Shown: positions 6,907 through 16,027, counted from the first letter of the stretch. The stretch is DNA of 62,012 bases from Methanobacteriota archaeon (GCA_020347565.1 CP070732.1:1405130-1467141), one strand, 5' to 3'. The notes: generated by a model not told the origin, from the sequence alone. Program-made: numbers and translations.

Positions 6907-8055
6907 TTGGAGACCGTCATAGGCCATAACGTGTACGGTGACGGTCGAATCGTGGTCTATGCAGGAAAGGGTGCTTCGCATTCTTGGACATGGCTTGCGG
7001 ATCTGTTCGACTCCGTCCCTCAGGCAGAGGCCGTCTTCGTCGACGAGAGTGAGATGACTGGTGCCCTGAACGACGGATGCTCGAGAGTCGTGGTATCCGG
7101 AGGCGACGCGTTTCAGATCGCCCGTTGCCTCTCTAGGAGTCGATTCGGGACCGTTGAGACATTCGTCCGCAATGGAGGGCATTATGTTGGAATTTGTGCG
7201 GGTGCGTACCTCCCACTTCCATCGTCGGTGTCGCCCTTGAGCGAATTCAACTTATCGACGACGAAGATAGAGAACATACTCGCAGACTTCCACACGGAGT
7301 CGGGGTACTCCGAGCGCCTCTCCCTGAGTTACTGCGACAGAACGATAGTTCATCCGGTGAGAGGCGAGGTATTGTTGGATGTATTCGGAGAGCTTGTCGC
7401 GCCGCTGTATGGCGGTCCTATCTTCCATGAACCTTCAGTCGATGAAGTCGTCTTCCGCTACACGGGATTCACAGAGCGATCGCAGTTCAACATAGGGCTC
7501 AAGGAGGCGACTGGAATGGTCGTGGGAAAGCCAGCGGCGATAAGGTCCCGTGTAGGAGAGGGCTCGTTGCTGCTGATAGGGCCGCATCTGGAGCACCCGG
7601 GATACTCGAGAGCGAACGTCATCTTCCTGGAACTCCTCGATATCAACGCAGAGCCTGGGAGATCTCCCAGGGCCGAAGAGCCTACCGGGGGCGTTGTCGA
7701 TGCGAAGCTGAGGGGTGCGCTTGCCGACCTCAGGGTCGCCATATCCGGGCTTGAGAACCGCTCGTTCCTTGTGGGTAGGAAGCTTTGGGATGCCGAGAGG
7801 CTGCTCGTCCTACACAGAGCGGTCGACTCTCGCGCGCAGTTCATCGGTTCCTCAGAGACCGCCGCCATCGTCTCCGAGCTTCGCCTTGCCAGGGATGCGC
7901 TGGTTCGCTCAGATGACGACTCAGGAGCCGTCGATCGCGCCCTGGACGCTCTCATGTCGGCCGCTCGAAGAGCGGTGAACTCGCGATTCCAGCATCCTCC
8001 TGCGTCAGATGATTTTATACGAGCCCATCATGATTCCTTCAGGAATGAAGGATAG
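6907..8055 (+). CDS. BPL_N / class-I glutamine-amidotransferase-like protein
   Basis: A 382-residue protein from TTG 6907; GTG 6931 is a possible later start. Residues about 10-245 form a GATase-1-like fold as in the biotin-protein-ligase N-terminal (BPL_N) family: IVVYAGKGAS at the start, the strand VVVSGGDAFQI, and the nucleophile elbow GHYVGICAGAY. A strand with LLLIGPHLEHPG follows near residue 225. The rest (about 265-382) is helical and charged. The substrate is unknown. The stop overlaps the start of the membrane cytochrome gene that follows, so it is probably co-transcribed with the HdrE/HdrD-like pair. Confidence 0.7.
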   Translation: METVIGHNVYGDGRIVVYAGKGASHSWTWLADLFDSVPQAEAVFVDESEMTGALNDGCSRVVVSGGDAFQIARCLSRSRFGTVETFVRNGGHYVGICAGAYLPLPSSVSPLSEFNLSTTKIENILADFHTESGYSERLSLSYCDRTIVHPVRGEVLLDVFGELVAPLYGGPIFHEPSVDEVVFRYTGFTERSQFNIGLKEATGMVVGKPAAIRSRVGEGSLLLIGPHLEHPGYSRANVIFLELLDINAEPGRSPRAEEPTGGVVDAKLRGALADLRVAISGLENRSFLVGRKLWDAERLLVLHRAVDSRAQFIGSSETAAIVSELRLARDALVRSDDDSGAVDRALDALMSAARRAVNSRFQHPPASDDFIRAHHDSFRNEG

Positions 8056-8959
8056 TCTTGGAAGGCCGAGCGGTTCGCTGCTGTACATCGCCCTCGCCGT
8101 GCTGATCTCCGCATTCACAGCCGCCGTCCTCCTGCTTCCGTACGACACCGTCTACATCCAGGAGGAGACCTATCTTCTGTGGTTTCTCGTGGTCATGTCC
8201 GTCTGCTTCGCTGTATTCCTGCTCGGCATGACCGCGAACGCGTTGCTTTGGATGCGGGGCAAAGGTCTCGCGGGCACGCCTGAAGCGAGGCTATTGCTGC
8301 TCGTATCGCGCGCCGTCCGCACGGTCTTCAGCAGGCGCTTGCCCGGCCTCCTGAGAACGTTCCTCAAGGAGGCGATGTATACCTCGAAGCTGCGCACCCT
8401 GAGCCGGTCAAGGTGGCTCGCCCATCTGCTCATACTCGGCGGGTTCGCTGCGATGCTGGTGCTCGACGTCGTGGTCACCATATGTCTCGATGTGTTCCAC
8501 TGGAGCCCGATGATCGATAGCGACGGCTGGGCGAAGCTCCTGATGCGCGACCTCGCCTTCGACATCGCGGGGCTGATGATGCTCGTCGGCTTGTGCATGG
8601 CGATCGTCCGCAGGTTAGTGCTGAGGCCTAGACAACTCGCCACCGAATTGGCCGACGTGGCGTCGCTGTCCTTCCTGCTGATCATAGTGGTCGGAGGGTT
8701 CGTGCTGGAAGGCATGGGCATCGATGGCGCAATACCCGGACACGAATCGGAGAACGCGTACTCCTTCGTCGGCTTGGCGTTCAGCTACGTGACGCCTGAC
8801 TCCGCGGGACAATACTACGACGAGGCGTGGCTCCTGCACGGCGTTTTGAGCGCGCTGTTCGTGGCTTACATACCTTTCAGCAAGCTCTTCCACATGATAG
8901 CGGCGCCGATAACGATAACGCTCGAAGGACTCGCGACGCGGGAGGCGGGACGACGGTGA
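8045..8959 (+). CDS. HdrE-like membrane cytochrome b subunit
   Basis: About 304 residues with five or six membrane helices and histidines spaced within helices (WLAHLLILGGF, LLHGVLSALFVAYIPFSKLFHM), as in the nitrate-reductase-gamma / HdrE / DsrM family of di-heme b subunits. Such subunits pass electrons between membrane quinone-like carriers and a cytoplasmic Fe-S partner. Starts at 8009, 8030 and 8045 are in frame; 8045 is preferred because TTTTATA at 8012-8018 would suit a leaderless message. Its TGA overlaps the GTG of the next gene by 4 nt (GTGA), so the two are translationally coupled. Confidence 0.85.
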   Translation: MKDSLGRPSGSLLYIALAVLISAFTAAVLLLPYDTVYIQEETYLLWFLVVMSVCFAVFLLGMTANALLWMRGKGLAGTPEARLLLLVSRAVRTVFSRRLPGLLRTFLKEAMYTSKLRTLSRSRWLAHLLILGGFAAMLVLDVVVTICLDVFHWSPMIDSDGWAKLLMRDLAFDIAGLMMLVGLCMAIVRRLVLRPRQLATELADVASLSFLLIIVVGGFVLEGMGIDGAIPGHESENAYSFVGLAFSYVTPDSAGQYYDEAWLLHGVLSALFVAYIPFSKLFHMIAAPITITLEGLATREAGRR

Positions 8960-10182
8960 AGCGCCTAGACATATCGAAGCTCGACGTGGCGGCGCTGCTC
9001 GGTACCGACGCATGCGTGCGCTGCGGGGAATGCACCCTCACGTGTCCGACGGGCGGCGAGGCGCAGGACGTAGAGCTCATCACGCCGAGAGGCAAGCTGC
9101 TGCGCATGAGGGATTTCGTCAAGCGCCAGTATGGTCTTCGCGCGCGCCTCTTCGGCCCGAAGGGCATAGAAGACGATGAGCTCGAGGAGTTCTCCCGCAG
9201 GGTGTACGAATGCACCATATGCGGACAATGCAAGGTCGTCTGCCCGGCCGGGCTCGACACGATCGGCTTCTGGGAGAACATGAGGGAGTTCCTGGTGGCG
9301 AATGACCTCGGGCCGCTGCCGCCGCACCAGCAGATAGTGAAGTCGATCGAGAACTACGACAACCCGTGGATGCAGCCGCGGACGCAACGACCGGGGTGGT
9401 CGAAGAGACTGGGCAAGGAGGTCGTCATTGGCGACTCGCTGAAGGAGAGGCACGAAGTCCTCTACTTCGTCGGCTGCACGGCGGCGTACGACCCGAACAT
9501 AAGAGCCATGGCGGAGTACACTGCCCGCGTACTCGCGCGGGCAGGCGTGGACTTCGGCACGCTGGGAAACGACGAGGGATGCTGCGGGTCGACCATGATG
9601 AGGACGGGCCTGTCCGACTCGACGAAGGGCATGGTACTCAGGAACATCGAGCGGTTCGAGAAGGCCGCACCTGCGCTCATAGTAACAAGCTGCGCGGGAT
9701 GCTACAAGACGATAAGGCAGGACTATCCGAAGTACGGCAAGCTGCCCGCTCCCGTGCGGCACATCACGGAGTTCGTGGGCGATTTGATCGAGTCGGGCAA
9801 GCTCGTCCCAGAGGCCCGCGTGGATCGGACCGTGACGTTCCACGACCCGTGTCACCTCGGAAGGCACAACGGGCTATACGACCAGCCCCGGAGCATACTC
9901 GAGGCCATCCCCGGTCTCCGGATCGTCGAGATGGAGAGGAATCGCGACGACGCCAGGTGCTGCGGCGCCGGAGGCGGCGTCAAGACGGCCTTTCCTGAGC
10001 TGGCGAACGACATCTCCGAGCTGAGGGTCGCGGATGCGGAGTCCGTCGGATGCGAGGTCCTGTGCACGTCCTGCCCGTTCTGCTACCAGAGCCTCAAGTC
10101 CGCCATCGCGTCGAGCGGCTCCGAGATGGAAATGGTGGACTTGATGGAACTGCTTTGGCAGTCCCTTCAGGCCCCTCGGTGA
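8956..10182 (+). CDS. HdrD-like Fe-S oxidoreductase (two CCG domains)
   Basis: A 408-residue protein from GTG 8956. The N-terminus has two 4Fe-4S motifs: CVRCGECTLTCP and CTICGQCKVVCP. Two cysteine-rich CCG domains follow: one with EGCCGSTMM and TSCAGC (about residues 205-250), another with DPCHLGRHNG, RCCGAGGGVK and CTSCPFC (about 300-380). This is the HdrD / DsrK / GlpC layout. With the preceding cytochrome b it forms an HdrDE-type membrane complex reducing a disulfide or similar acceptor. The true substrate (CoM-S-S-CoB or other) cannot be read from sequence; no methanogenesis genes are in the window. It overlaps the convergent MFS gene by 16 bp. Confidence 0.88.
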   Translation: MKRLDISKLDVAALLGTDACVRCGECTLTCPTGGEAQDVELITPRGKLLRMRDFVKRQYGLRARLFGPKGIEDDELEEFSRRVYECTICGQCKVVCPAGLDTIGFWENMREFLVANDLGPLPPHQQIVKSIENYDNPWMQPRTQRPGWSKRLGKEVVIGDSLKERHEVLYFVGCTAAYDPNIRAMAEYTARVLARAGVDFGTLGNDEGCCGSTMMRTGLSDSTKGMVLRNIERFEKAAPALIVTSCAGCYKTIRQDYPKYGKLPAPVRHITEFVGDLIESGKLVPEARVDRTVTFHDPCHLGRHNGLYDQPRSILEAIPGLRIVEMERNRDDARCCGAGGGVKTAFPELANDISELRVADAESVGCEVLCTSCPFCYQSLKSAIASSGSEMEMVDLMELLWQSLQAPR

Positions 10183-11333
10183 TGCTCCGTCACCGGGACC
10201 ACGTCCACGCTCGGCTTGGCTTTTCGCTCCTCGTGCGCGACAAGGCTCAGCAGGAGGAACGGTATGCAGAGCAGAAAGCACTCCTGGGGCGTGAAGCCGA
10301 GCCACAGCAGCCCCATTAGGATCGAGATCGTGACCACGCGTCCGACGTCGAGGAAGAACTCCCTGCCGACGACGGAATCGTTCTTCGCGTTCTCGAGCTT
10401 GTCCGTCAGTATCGCGAAGAGGAAGACCGGCAGGACGAAGCATGCGACCTCAAGGATTCCGTTGGTGAGCGCGAACTGTTCTATCGAGGTGGCGTACGAG
10501 ACCGCGATGACGCAGGGTATCGACGCGAGCGCGCTCACCCTGAGGAAGAACACCCTGTTCTGAATCCTGTCGGAGACCTTCCCGAGGATCATGCCCATTA
10601 CGCCCGCGCACAGGCCGAACAGGGAGAACAGGGCGCCTATCGCCATCTCATCCTGGGTGAAGACGTACGTCACGAGCGTAAGGTCTATCCAGAAGATGCC
10701 CTCGTAGCCCCCTTCCCCGAGAAGCGCGACGACGTTCCTCCTTCCGAGCGCCTCCACCTTTATGCGCATCGTCTGGTCCCCTGGCATGTAGTTCCTGTAC
10801 GCGAACACGACGCCTATCGTAGACGCTATTATGACGATGCCCATCACGAACAGGAAGGAGTAGTCGAGGAACCCTATCACGAGCCCTCCGAGGAACGGCG
10901 CGACGAACGCGGCCAGAGGCCATACAAAGAAGAACGCGCCGTAGGTGACCCCCCTGTCGCCCTTGTCCGTCATCTTCGCCATCAGCACGTTCACCGGCGT
11001 CCAGAAGAAGGGGTAGTACAGGCCGAATGCCAGGCCGACCACCACGCCGAGCAGCCAACCGTCGTGAATGATCAGGAACAGCGAGTACTCGATGCACAGC
11101 CAGGACAGCCCGAACATCATGGCGTTCCTCGGGTTGACCCGCGGCCTCCAAGACATCCAGAGGGTCGCCAGGGCCGATATGCCGAACCCGAGGAGGAGGT
11201 ACATCGGACCGTACCAAAGCGGCATATCGAACTCGTTGAAAAGGTAGATGATGTTGAACGACGCGGCGAACGTGCTGCCGAACGCAAGCATCGTCTCTAT
11301 GAGCATGAGCCCGAAGAACGCGCGTCTGTCCAT
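10167..11333 (-). CDS. MFS transporter
   Basis: A 388-residue protein with about 12 hydrophobic segments. The start of the central loop has RNYMPGDQTMRIKVEALGRR, and helix 8 is followed by GKVSDRIQNR, the typical MFS loop motif. It ends in a short cytoplasmic tail. Substrate unknown. It is transcribed toward the HdrD-like gene, and the last 16 bp overlap it on the opposite strand. Confidence 0.75.
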   Translation of the reverse strand: MDRRAFFGLMLIETMLAFGSTFAASFNIIYLFNEFDMPLWYGPMYLLLGFGISALATLWMSWRPRVNPRNAMMFGLSWLCIEYSLFLIIHDGWLLGVVVGLAFGLYYPFFWTPVNVLMAKMTDKGDRGVTYGAFFFVWPLAAFVAPFLGGLVIGFLDYSFLFVMGIVIIASTIGVVFAYRNYMPGDQTMRIKVEALGRRNVVALLGEGGYEGIFWIDLTLVTYVFTQDEMAIGALFSLFGLCAGVMGMILGKVSDRIQNRVFFLRVSALASIPCVIAVSYATSIEQFALTNGILEVACFVLPVFLFAILTDKLENAKNDSVVGREFFLDVGRVVTISILMGLLWLGFTPQECFLLCIPFLLLSLVAHEERKAKPSVDVVPVTEHHRGA

Positions 11334-11383
11334 CGGAGACCCTGAGGCGGGACCCCCGGATAAATCTTGCTGGTGCGCCGCCT

Positions 11384-11578
11384 TCAGCGTCCGCCTAGGA
11401 TCTCGGACAGGTCGCGCTTCTTGTGGCCTCCCGGGCCTCCGCGTTCTATCCTCGCCTTCTCTATGCAGACCTCGTCATCGCAGACGAAGGTAGCGAAAAG
11501 GAACCTCGTCGCGGGCCTGCCGCAGATCCGGCACTTCTCGTCCTGATCCATCGTCAGGGCAATCGCCCCAGACGGCAT
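11384..11578 (-). CDS. Small zinc-finger protein
   Basis: A 64-residue protein (55 if started at ATG 11551). Cysteines CRICGRP and FVCDDEVC form one metal site, followed by a basic GGPGGHKKRD tail. The ATG at 11578 overlaps the TGA of the upstream gene by one base (TGATG), which favours the longer form. It is the last gene of the nadC operon. Family not recognised. Confidence 0.6.
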   Translation of the reverse strand: MPSGAIALTMDQDEKCRICGRPATRFLFATFVCDDEVCIEKARIERGGPGGHKKRDLSEILGGR

Positions 11579-12246
11579 CAATGTTTGCCGCGAACGCCGC
11601 CCTTCTCCGCCACGAGCCTGTGCCCGATCCTGGACTCGGCGAGGGCGTCGTAGAACTCGAGGTCCGCGCCGCAGCGCTCGCACACCAGGCTCCTGTGCGT
11701 CACCTCGGAGTCGCAGATGGGGCAGGCGGTCATCCTTCGGAGTCTCACGGACGACCTCCTCTTGCCCCAGACGAGGGGCATGGCAGCGCGCTTCCCCAGG
11801 GCGTTGTCGGAGACCATCCTTGCCACGAGTTCGTGGGCGTCCTCGGGCGGCTCGCCGAAATCTTCCTCGGGGCCGACAGCCAGCCCCGATGGGATCCTCC
11901 TCATGAGCCTGGGAGCGACCCATATGAAGTGCTGGTCCGCATGGGCGCGAGACTGGAGCGCCAGCCGATGCATCAGACGGCTCGGCGAGCCGACGCTCGG
12001 GAGGCCGTAGATGTCGCACAGTATCGCGAGGTCCTCGGGGTCGATGAACAGCTTCAGGTCGTCCTCGGGCACGAGCTCGACTCGGTACCGTTTGTATACC
12101 ACGTAGAGGTAGACGGCGACGGCGGCCGTCGCCATGGACGCGACTATCGTCGGCTCCTCGCCGCTGTTGATCATGAACGCGGAGAACACGGCGACGGCAA
12201 GCACGAAGAGAAGTGTGAAGACGGCCCAGACGTCCCTCGCGTTCAT
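11578..12246 (-). CDS. Membrane protein with C-terminal zinc ribbon
   Basis: About 222 residues from ATG 12246 (AGGTCGAT just upstream); a GTG at 12300 overlapping the nadC stop (GTGA) would add 18 residues. Two membrane helices (about 7-25 and 30-47) are followed by a cytoplasmic region of about 120 residues, and CPICDSEVTHRSLVCERC near residue 170. No known family. Lies between nadC and a second small zinc protein on one transcript. Confidence 0.65.
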   Translation of the reverse strand: MNARDVWAVFTLLFVLAVAVFSAFMINSGEEPTIVASMATAAVAVYLYVVYKRYRVELVPEDDLKLFIDPEDLAILCDIYGLPSVGSPSRLMHRLALQSRAHADQHFIWVAPRLMRRIPSGLAVGPEEDFGEPPEDAHELVARMVSDNALGKRAAMPLVWGKRRSSVRLRRMTACPICDSEVTHRSLVCERCGADLEFYDALAESRIGHRLVAEKGGVRGKH

Positions 12247-12296
12247 TGTATCGACCTGCAGAGGTAGGTGGCTGTAGAAAAACCTGCTTCCTGATT

Positions 12297-13130
12297 TCAC
12301 TGCTCCAACTCGATGGTCATCGAGAAGTCCGCCGACCGGACTGAGTGGGTCAGCCAGCCGAGCGATATGATGTCCGCGAAGGCTGCGTATCGCTCCACGT
12401 TGTCGGGTGTGATGCCTCCCGACACCTCTATCAGGATGTCTGGCCTCCTCCTCCTGAGCCCCTCGGCGACGTTGCGCGCCTCCTCGGGGTCAAAGTTGTC
12501 CAGCATGACGATGTCCGCGCCCTCCTCGACGGCGGCGACGGCGTCGTCCTCGGTCTCGACCTCTATCTCCACCTTCTTCGTGAAGCTTGCCCTCTTGGCG
12601 TTCCTGAGCGCCTCGCGAACGCCCCCTGCGACGGCTATGTGGTTGTCCTTGATCAGTATCGCGTCGTCGAGCCCGAATCTGTGCGGGTCTCCCCCGCCGA
12701 TCATGACGGCCCTCTTCTCGAACTCTCTGAAGCCAGGCGTCGTCTTCCTAGTGGCTGCGATCCTCACAGCCGGGTTGGCTTTCCGGCAGCGTGCGAGGAG
12801 GTCGTTCGTGACCGTTGCGATGCCGCTCATGCGCATCAGGAAGTTAAGTGCCAGCCGCTCGCCCGTCAGCAGCGCCTTCGTGGATCCTCTTACGATGAGC
12901 ACCACATCGCCCTCGGCGACCACGGTGCCCTCATCGACTGGGCGCTCGGAGGCCGCGCCCAGCTCGGAGAACACCTCCGCGGCCTCGCGCGCCCCCGCAA
13001 GCACACAGATCTCCTTCGCCATGATCCTCCCGACCGCATGGCTGTCCTTGGGGACCAGCAGGTCGGTGGTCACGTCGCCGGAGCCGATGTCCTCGCTGAG
13101 GAAATCGGCGTATTTCGATCTCATGGCCAT
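12297..13130 (-). CDS. nadC: Nicotinate-nucleotide pyrophosphorylase (carboxylating)
   Basis: A 277-residue protein of normal NadC length, converting quinolinate and PRPP to nicotinate mononucleotide in NAD synthesis. Visible family motifs: EDIGSGDVTTDLL near the start, ERLALNFLMRMSGIAT, IAATRKTTPGFREFEKRAV, GGGDPHRFGLDDAILIKDNH, and EVSGGITPDNVERYA near the end. A TTAAAC box about 25 nt upstream of ATG 13130 suggests a leaderless message. It heads an operon with two zinc-site proteins. Confidence 0.95.
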   Translation of the reverse strand: MAMRSKYADFLSEDIGSGDVTTDLLVPKDSHAVGRIMAKEICVLAGAREAAEVFSELGAASERPVDEGTVVAEGDVVLIVRGSTKALLTGERLALNFLMRMSGIATVTNDLLARCRKANPAVRIAATRKTTPGFREFEKRAVMIGGGDPHRFGLDDAILIKDNHIAVAGGVREALRNAKRASFTKKVEIEVETEDDAVAAVEEGADIVMLDNFDPEEARNVAEGLRRRRPDILIEVSGGITPDNVERYAAFADIISLGWLTHSVRSADFSMTIELEQ

Positions 13131-13175
13131 ACGGAAAGGCGCGCTTCCGTTTAACTACGTTTTCATCGTTCGGCA

Positions 13176-14414
13176 TCAGAGTTCGAACTTCTCGCCGTTC
13201 AGCGGCAAGAGCACTTCGAACCCATCCCTGCGCAGATCCTCCGCCAGGACCTCCCTGTTGTCGCCGTGGCACAACACGATCTTCTCGGGAGCGCAGCCCC
13301 TGGCGAACTCCAGCAGCTGGTCGTGCCCCGCATGGGCGGAGAAGTCGAACTGCGCGACCTCGCAGTTCACCTTGACGGTCGCGCCCTGGACGTCGATGAC
13401 GCCGTCGTTGAGAAGCCTCCTGCCGTTGCTGCCTTCCACCTGGTACCCCGTGAGCAGGATGGCGCTCCTGGGGTCGTCCTTGAGGTTGTCGAGGTAGTCT
13501 ATGACAGGTCCGCCGTCCAGCATCCCGCTCGTGGTCACGATGGTGTCGGACCTCGCGGCCCTCGCACGGCCGTGGCGACTCTTGACCATCTTCGTCCTGT
13601 TGACCGCCTGGCGCAGCCTCTTGCCCGAGCGGACGTACTCGGGCATCGACAGGTACGCCTTGGACACCTTCCGGCCCATGCCGTCTAGCCAGAAGTCGCG
13701 CTTCATGTCCTTGAGCAGCAGAAGCAGCTCCTGAGTCCTCCCGACGGCGAAGGCCGGTATGATGGCCTTGCCCCCCCTTTCGTGCACCTCCTCGACTTTT
13801 TTCAGCAGTCGGTACTCCGTCTTCGCCCTGTCCTCGTGGTTCCTGCCAGAGTATGTCGACTCCATGATCAGGTTGTCGCATCTCACCGGTTTAGCACCGT
13901 TCACGAGGCGAGTGTCGATCGTGTGAATGTCCCCCGTGACGAGCGTCGTGGAACTGCCACCGAGCTCGTACATCGTCGCCCCTGGTATGTGTCCAGCGGA
14001 GTGCGCCTTCACCTGGAGCCCATCGGCGTCGGAGGTTCCGCCGAACTTGATCTCCCTGAACCGCTTGCTGGCTATCTTCACATCATCGATGTTGTACGGC
14101 TCAGGATAGCCCTCCGACTGGCCGACCTTGATGCTGTCCTCCATCAGCAGCAACCCTATCTCCCTGGACATCGGCGTCGTCACGACGTCGATGTCGTACC
14201 TCGCGGTCAGCCACGGGATCATCCCGCAGTGGTCCAGATGCGAGTGCGTGAGGAACATGCGGTCCACCGGCGGCGACTCCCTGGGGTACAGGGGCGGCGC
14301 CGTGGCCGTCATGCCGTAGTCAAACAGCAGCCTGGTACGGTCGCACTTGAGGTATATCCCGAGCCTGCCTACCTCGTGTCCTCCGCCCAGGAACTCTCCT
14401 TGGATTCTCATCAT
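13176..14414 (-). CDS. Beta-CASP metallo-beta-lactamase RNase (aCPSF2-like)
   Basis: A 412-residue protein with MBL signature HSHLDHCG, then HSAGHIPGA and TGDIHT, and beta-CASP motifs: PAFAVGRTQELL, TTSGMLDGG, and SAHAGHDQLLEF near the C-terminus. No KH domains precede it, so it matches the short archaeal aCPSF2 type rather than aCPSF1. These enzymes cut and trim RNA. CTATTATACC about 20-27 nt upstream of the tandem ATGs at 14414/14411 fits leaderless transcription. Confidence 0.9.
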   Translation of the reverse strand: MMRIQGEFLGGGHEVGRLGIYLKCDRTRLLFDYGMTATAPPLYPRESPPVDRMFLTHSHLDHCGMIPWLTARYDIDVVTTPMSREIGLLLMEDSIKVGQSEGYPEPYNIDDVKIASKRFREIKFGGTSDADGLQVKAHSAGHIPGATMYELGGSSTTLVTGDIHTIDTRLVNGAKPVRCDNLIMESTYSGRNHEDRAKTEYRLLKKVEEVHERGGKAIIPAFAVGRTQELLLLLKDMKRDFWLDGMGRKVSKAYLSMPEYVRSGKRLRQAVNRTKMVKSRHGRARAARSDTIVTTSGMLDGGPVIDYLDNLKDDPRSAILLTGYQVEGSNGRRLLNDGVIDVQGATVKVNCEVAQFDFSAHAGHDQLLEFARGCAPEKIVLCHGDNREVLAEDLRRDGFEVLLPLNGEKFEL

Positions 14415-14480
14415 GGGGGCCAGAAGGCTCAGGTATAATAGGTTTGCCCTATGTACGGGCGCCCTTCCAGCCTTCGGCCC

Positions 14481-14903
14481 TCAGGCGTCCCCGACGACCT
14501 GGACGAGAATCTCCCTGGTCCTCGGCTTGTTGTCCAGCTCCATGAAGACGATCTGCTGCCAGGTACCCAGCTGCAGCCCGCCATCCACCACAGGGACTGT
14601 CAGCGATGGCCCTATGTAAGATGCCCGCACATGGGAGTGGCCGTTGCCATCGCCCCAGCGGCGATGGTGCTCGTAGTTCATGCCCCTCGGAAACAGCCTC
14701 TCCATCGCCCGCTGGAGGTCCGCCACGAGTCCAGGCTCGTGCTCCACGGTCGTCACCGCGGCCGTCGACCCCGCGACAAACACGCATGCGAGGCCGTTTC
14801 TCAGTCCGGAATCGGACACCACGCGCTGCACCTCACCCGTGATGTCCAGGATCTCGTCCTTCGCCTTCGTGCTCACCCTTATGCTGTCGAACGCCGTCGC
14901 CAC
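14481..14903 (-). CDS. yjbQ: YjbQ/UPF0047 family protein
   Basis: A 140-residue protein of the usual length for YjbQ. It has AKDEILDITGEVQRVV, a GSTAAVTTVEHEPGL segment, MNYEHHRRWGDGNGHSHVRA with its metal-binding histidines, and GTWQQIVFMELD, then PRTREILVQV at the end. GTG 14903 is chosen for the GAGGGGG site 8 nt upstream and because an upstream extension does not match the family. Some members have thiamine-phosphate synthase activity; the physiological role is unsettled. Confidence 0.88.
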   Translation of the reverse strand: MATAFDSIRVSTKAKDEILDITGEVQRVVSDSGLRNGLACVFVAGSTAAVTTVEHEPGLVADLQRAMERLFPRGMNYEHHRRWGDGNGHSHVRASYIGPSLTVPVVDGGLQLGTWQQIVFMELDNKPRTREILVQVVGDA

Positions 14904-14989
14904 TGGTACCGCCCCCTCTGCCGTGAGATAGGCGTCTGATTGCGCAAAACCCTTTCGGCAAGCCCTCGGAAGCGTGCGTGAGATGGACT

Positions 14990-15011
14990 CAGAATGGTAA
15001 GTACCATTCTG
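14990..15011. promoter_or_regulatory. Perfect palindrome, putative operator
   Basis: CAGAATGGTA and TACCATTCTG are exact inverted repeats separated by AG. The site lies between the divergent yjbQ gene and the HTH gene, 24 bp upstream of the latter's TATA box. This is a typical place for a dimeric regulator to bind, possibly the HTH protein itself. Confidence 0.6.
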
Positions 15012-15034
15012 TACGCCTGACATGTCGCAAAACC

Positions 15035-15043
15035 CTATATATC
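15035..15043 (+). promoter_or_regulatory. TATA box of the HTH gene
   Basis: CTATATATC lies 25-33 nt before ATG 15068 with no ribosome-binding site in between, indicating a leaderless transcript. Confidence 0.7.
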
Positions 15044-15067
15044 AAAAGTTTTGTATACACCTCTACA

Positions 15068-15442
15068 ATGACCTCGGGCAACGCCTATGTTCCAAGGAGC
15101 TTCAGGAACACGAACGAGAAGCGGGTTTGGCTCGCCTCTTCCTTCCGGGTCGAGTTCATCAAGATGGGCATAGAAAAGGCCGGAAGCATGAACAGGCTTG
15201 CGCGGGAGCTGGGGTATCGCTCCCGGATACATCCTGGCTGGAGTATCAGGCAGATTTTGGTCGGCGAGCAGCCGTTTCCCTACGAACGCCTGCTGAAGAT
15301 GTCCGATTTCGTCGGATATCCGATCGAGGACGTGCTCAAGTTCAGGACGGACCCGTATCACGTTACGGTCCAGAACACGAACGAGGCTCTAAGGGAAAAC
15401 GGGCTCTGGTGCTATCACATCGCAAGGATGAGGCTACGCTGA
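15068..15442 (+). CDS. Small HTH-type DNA-binding protein
   Basis: A 124-residue basic protein. Residues about 20-100 look like a Cro/XRE-type helix-turn-helix with an extended wing: EFIKMGIEKAGSMNRLAREL followed by GWSIRQILVGEQPFPYERLLKMSDFVGY. Family members of this kind occur singly in archaea. ATG 15068 follows directly from the TATA position. The 22-bp palindrome upstream suggests autoregulation. Target genes unknown. Confidence 0.7.
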   Translation: MTSGNAYVPRSFRNTNEKRVWLASSFRVEFIKMGIEKAGSMNRLARELGYRSRIHPGWSIRQILVGEQPFPYERLLKMSDFVGYPIEDVLKFRTDPYHVTVQNTNEALRENGLWCYHIARMRLR

Positions 15443-15553
15443 GTGTCCGAAGCGTGGCGAACCTCCAACACTTCCCGGTTCGATACTCGTAAGAGCATCC
15501 GACTTGGCACTCCGACATAAACCATATATAGACTTTATCCGCTACTCTCAAAC

Positions 15554-16027
15554 ATGGCTCTGGGTACGGAACTGGCGCTGGCCTTCGTGATAATCGGCGT
15601 GTTGATGCTCTTGGCCGAGGCCGCCTCACCGGGGGCGTTCATCATCGTGCCAGCGACGGTTCTGCTCGTCCTTGGGGGCGTGGGATTGATATACCCCGAC
15701 TGGCTGCTCACGTGGTGGGCGCCTCTGGCGGCCGTCATCGTGCTCGTGCCGATGACGCTCGTGACGATGAAGATCTACCAGAACCTCGCGCCGCCGGCGC
15801 CGCCAGAGACGACCGTCGGCACCTCGCTTGTGGGCCAGATGGGCGTGGTCGTGTCGGACGTACACCCGCACAGCCTGAGGGGCAAGGTCAGGATACAGCA
15901 CGACACATGGAGCGCGACCTCACGGACCACCATGATCCCTGCAGGGACGCGCGTCGTGGTCACCGCGAGCGAGGGCGTGCACGTGACGGTGGAAGAGGCC
16001 CCTGGCGAGGCCGCCGCCGGAACGTGA
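15554..16027 (+). CDS. nfeD: NfeD-like membrane protein
   Basis: A 157-residue protein: two or three N-terminal membrane helices with the AEAASPGAF turn typical of NfeD, then a soluble OB-fold domain (about 85-150: GTSLVGQMGVVVSDV and VRIQHDTWSATS). NfeD proteins partner with SPFH/stomatin proteins encoded next to them, as here. This is the short form without the protease domain. CATATATAG about 30 nt upstream of ATG 15554 suggests a leaderless start. Confidence 0.88.
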   Translation: MALGTELALAFVIIGVLMLLAEAASPGAFIIVPATVLLVLGGVGLIYPDWLLTWWAPLAAVIVLVPMTLVTMKIYQNLAPPAPPETTVGTSLVGQMGVVVSDVHPHSLRGKVRIQHDTWSATSRTTMIPAGTRVVVTASEGVHVTVEEAPGEAAAGT

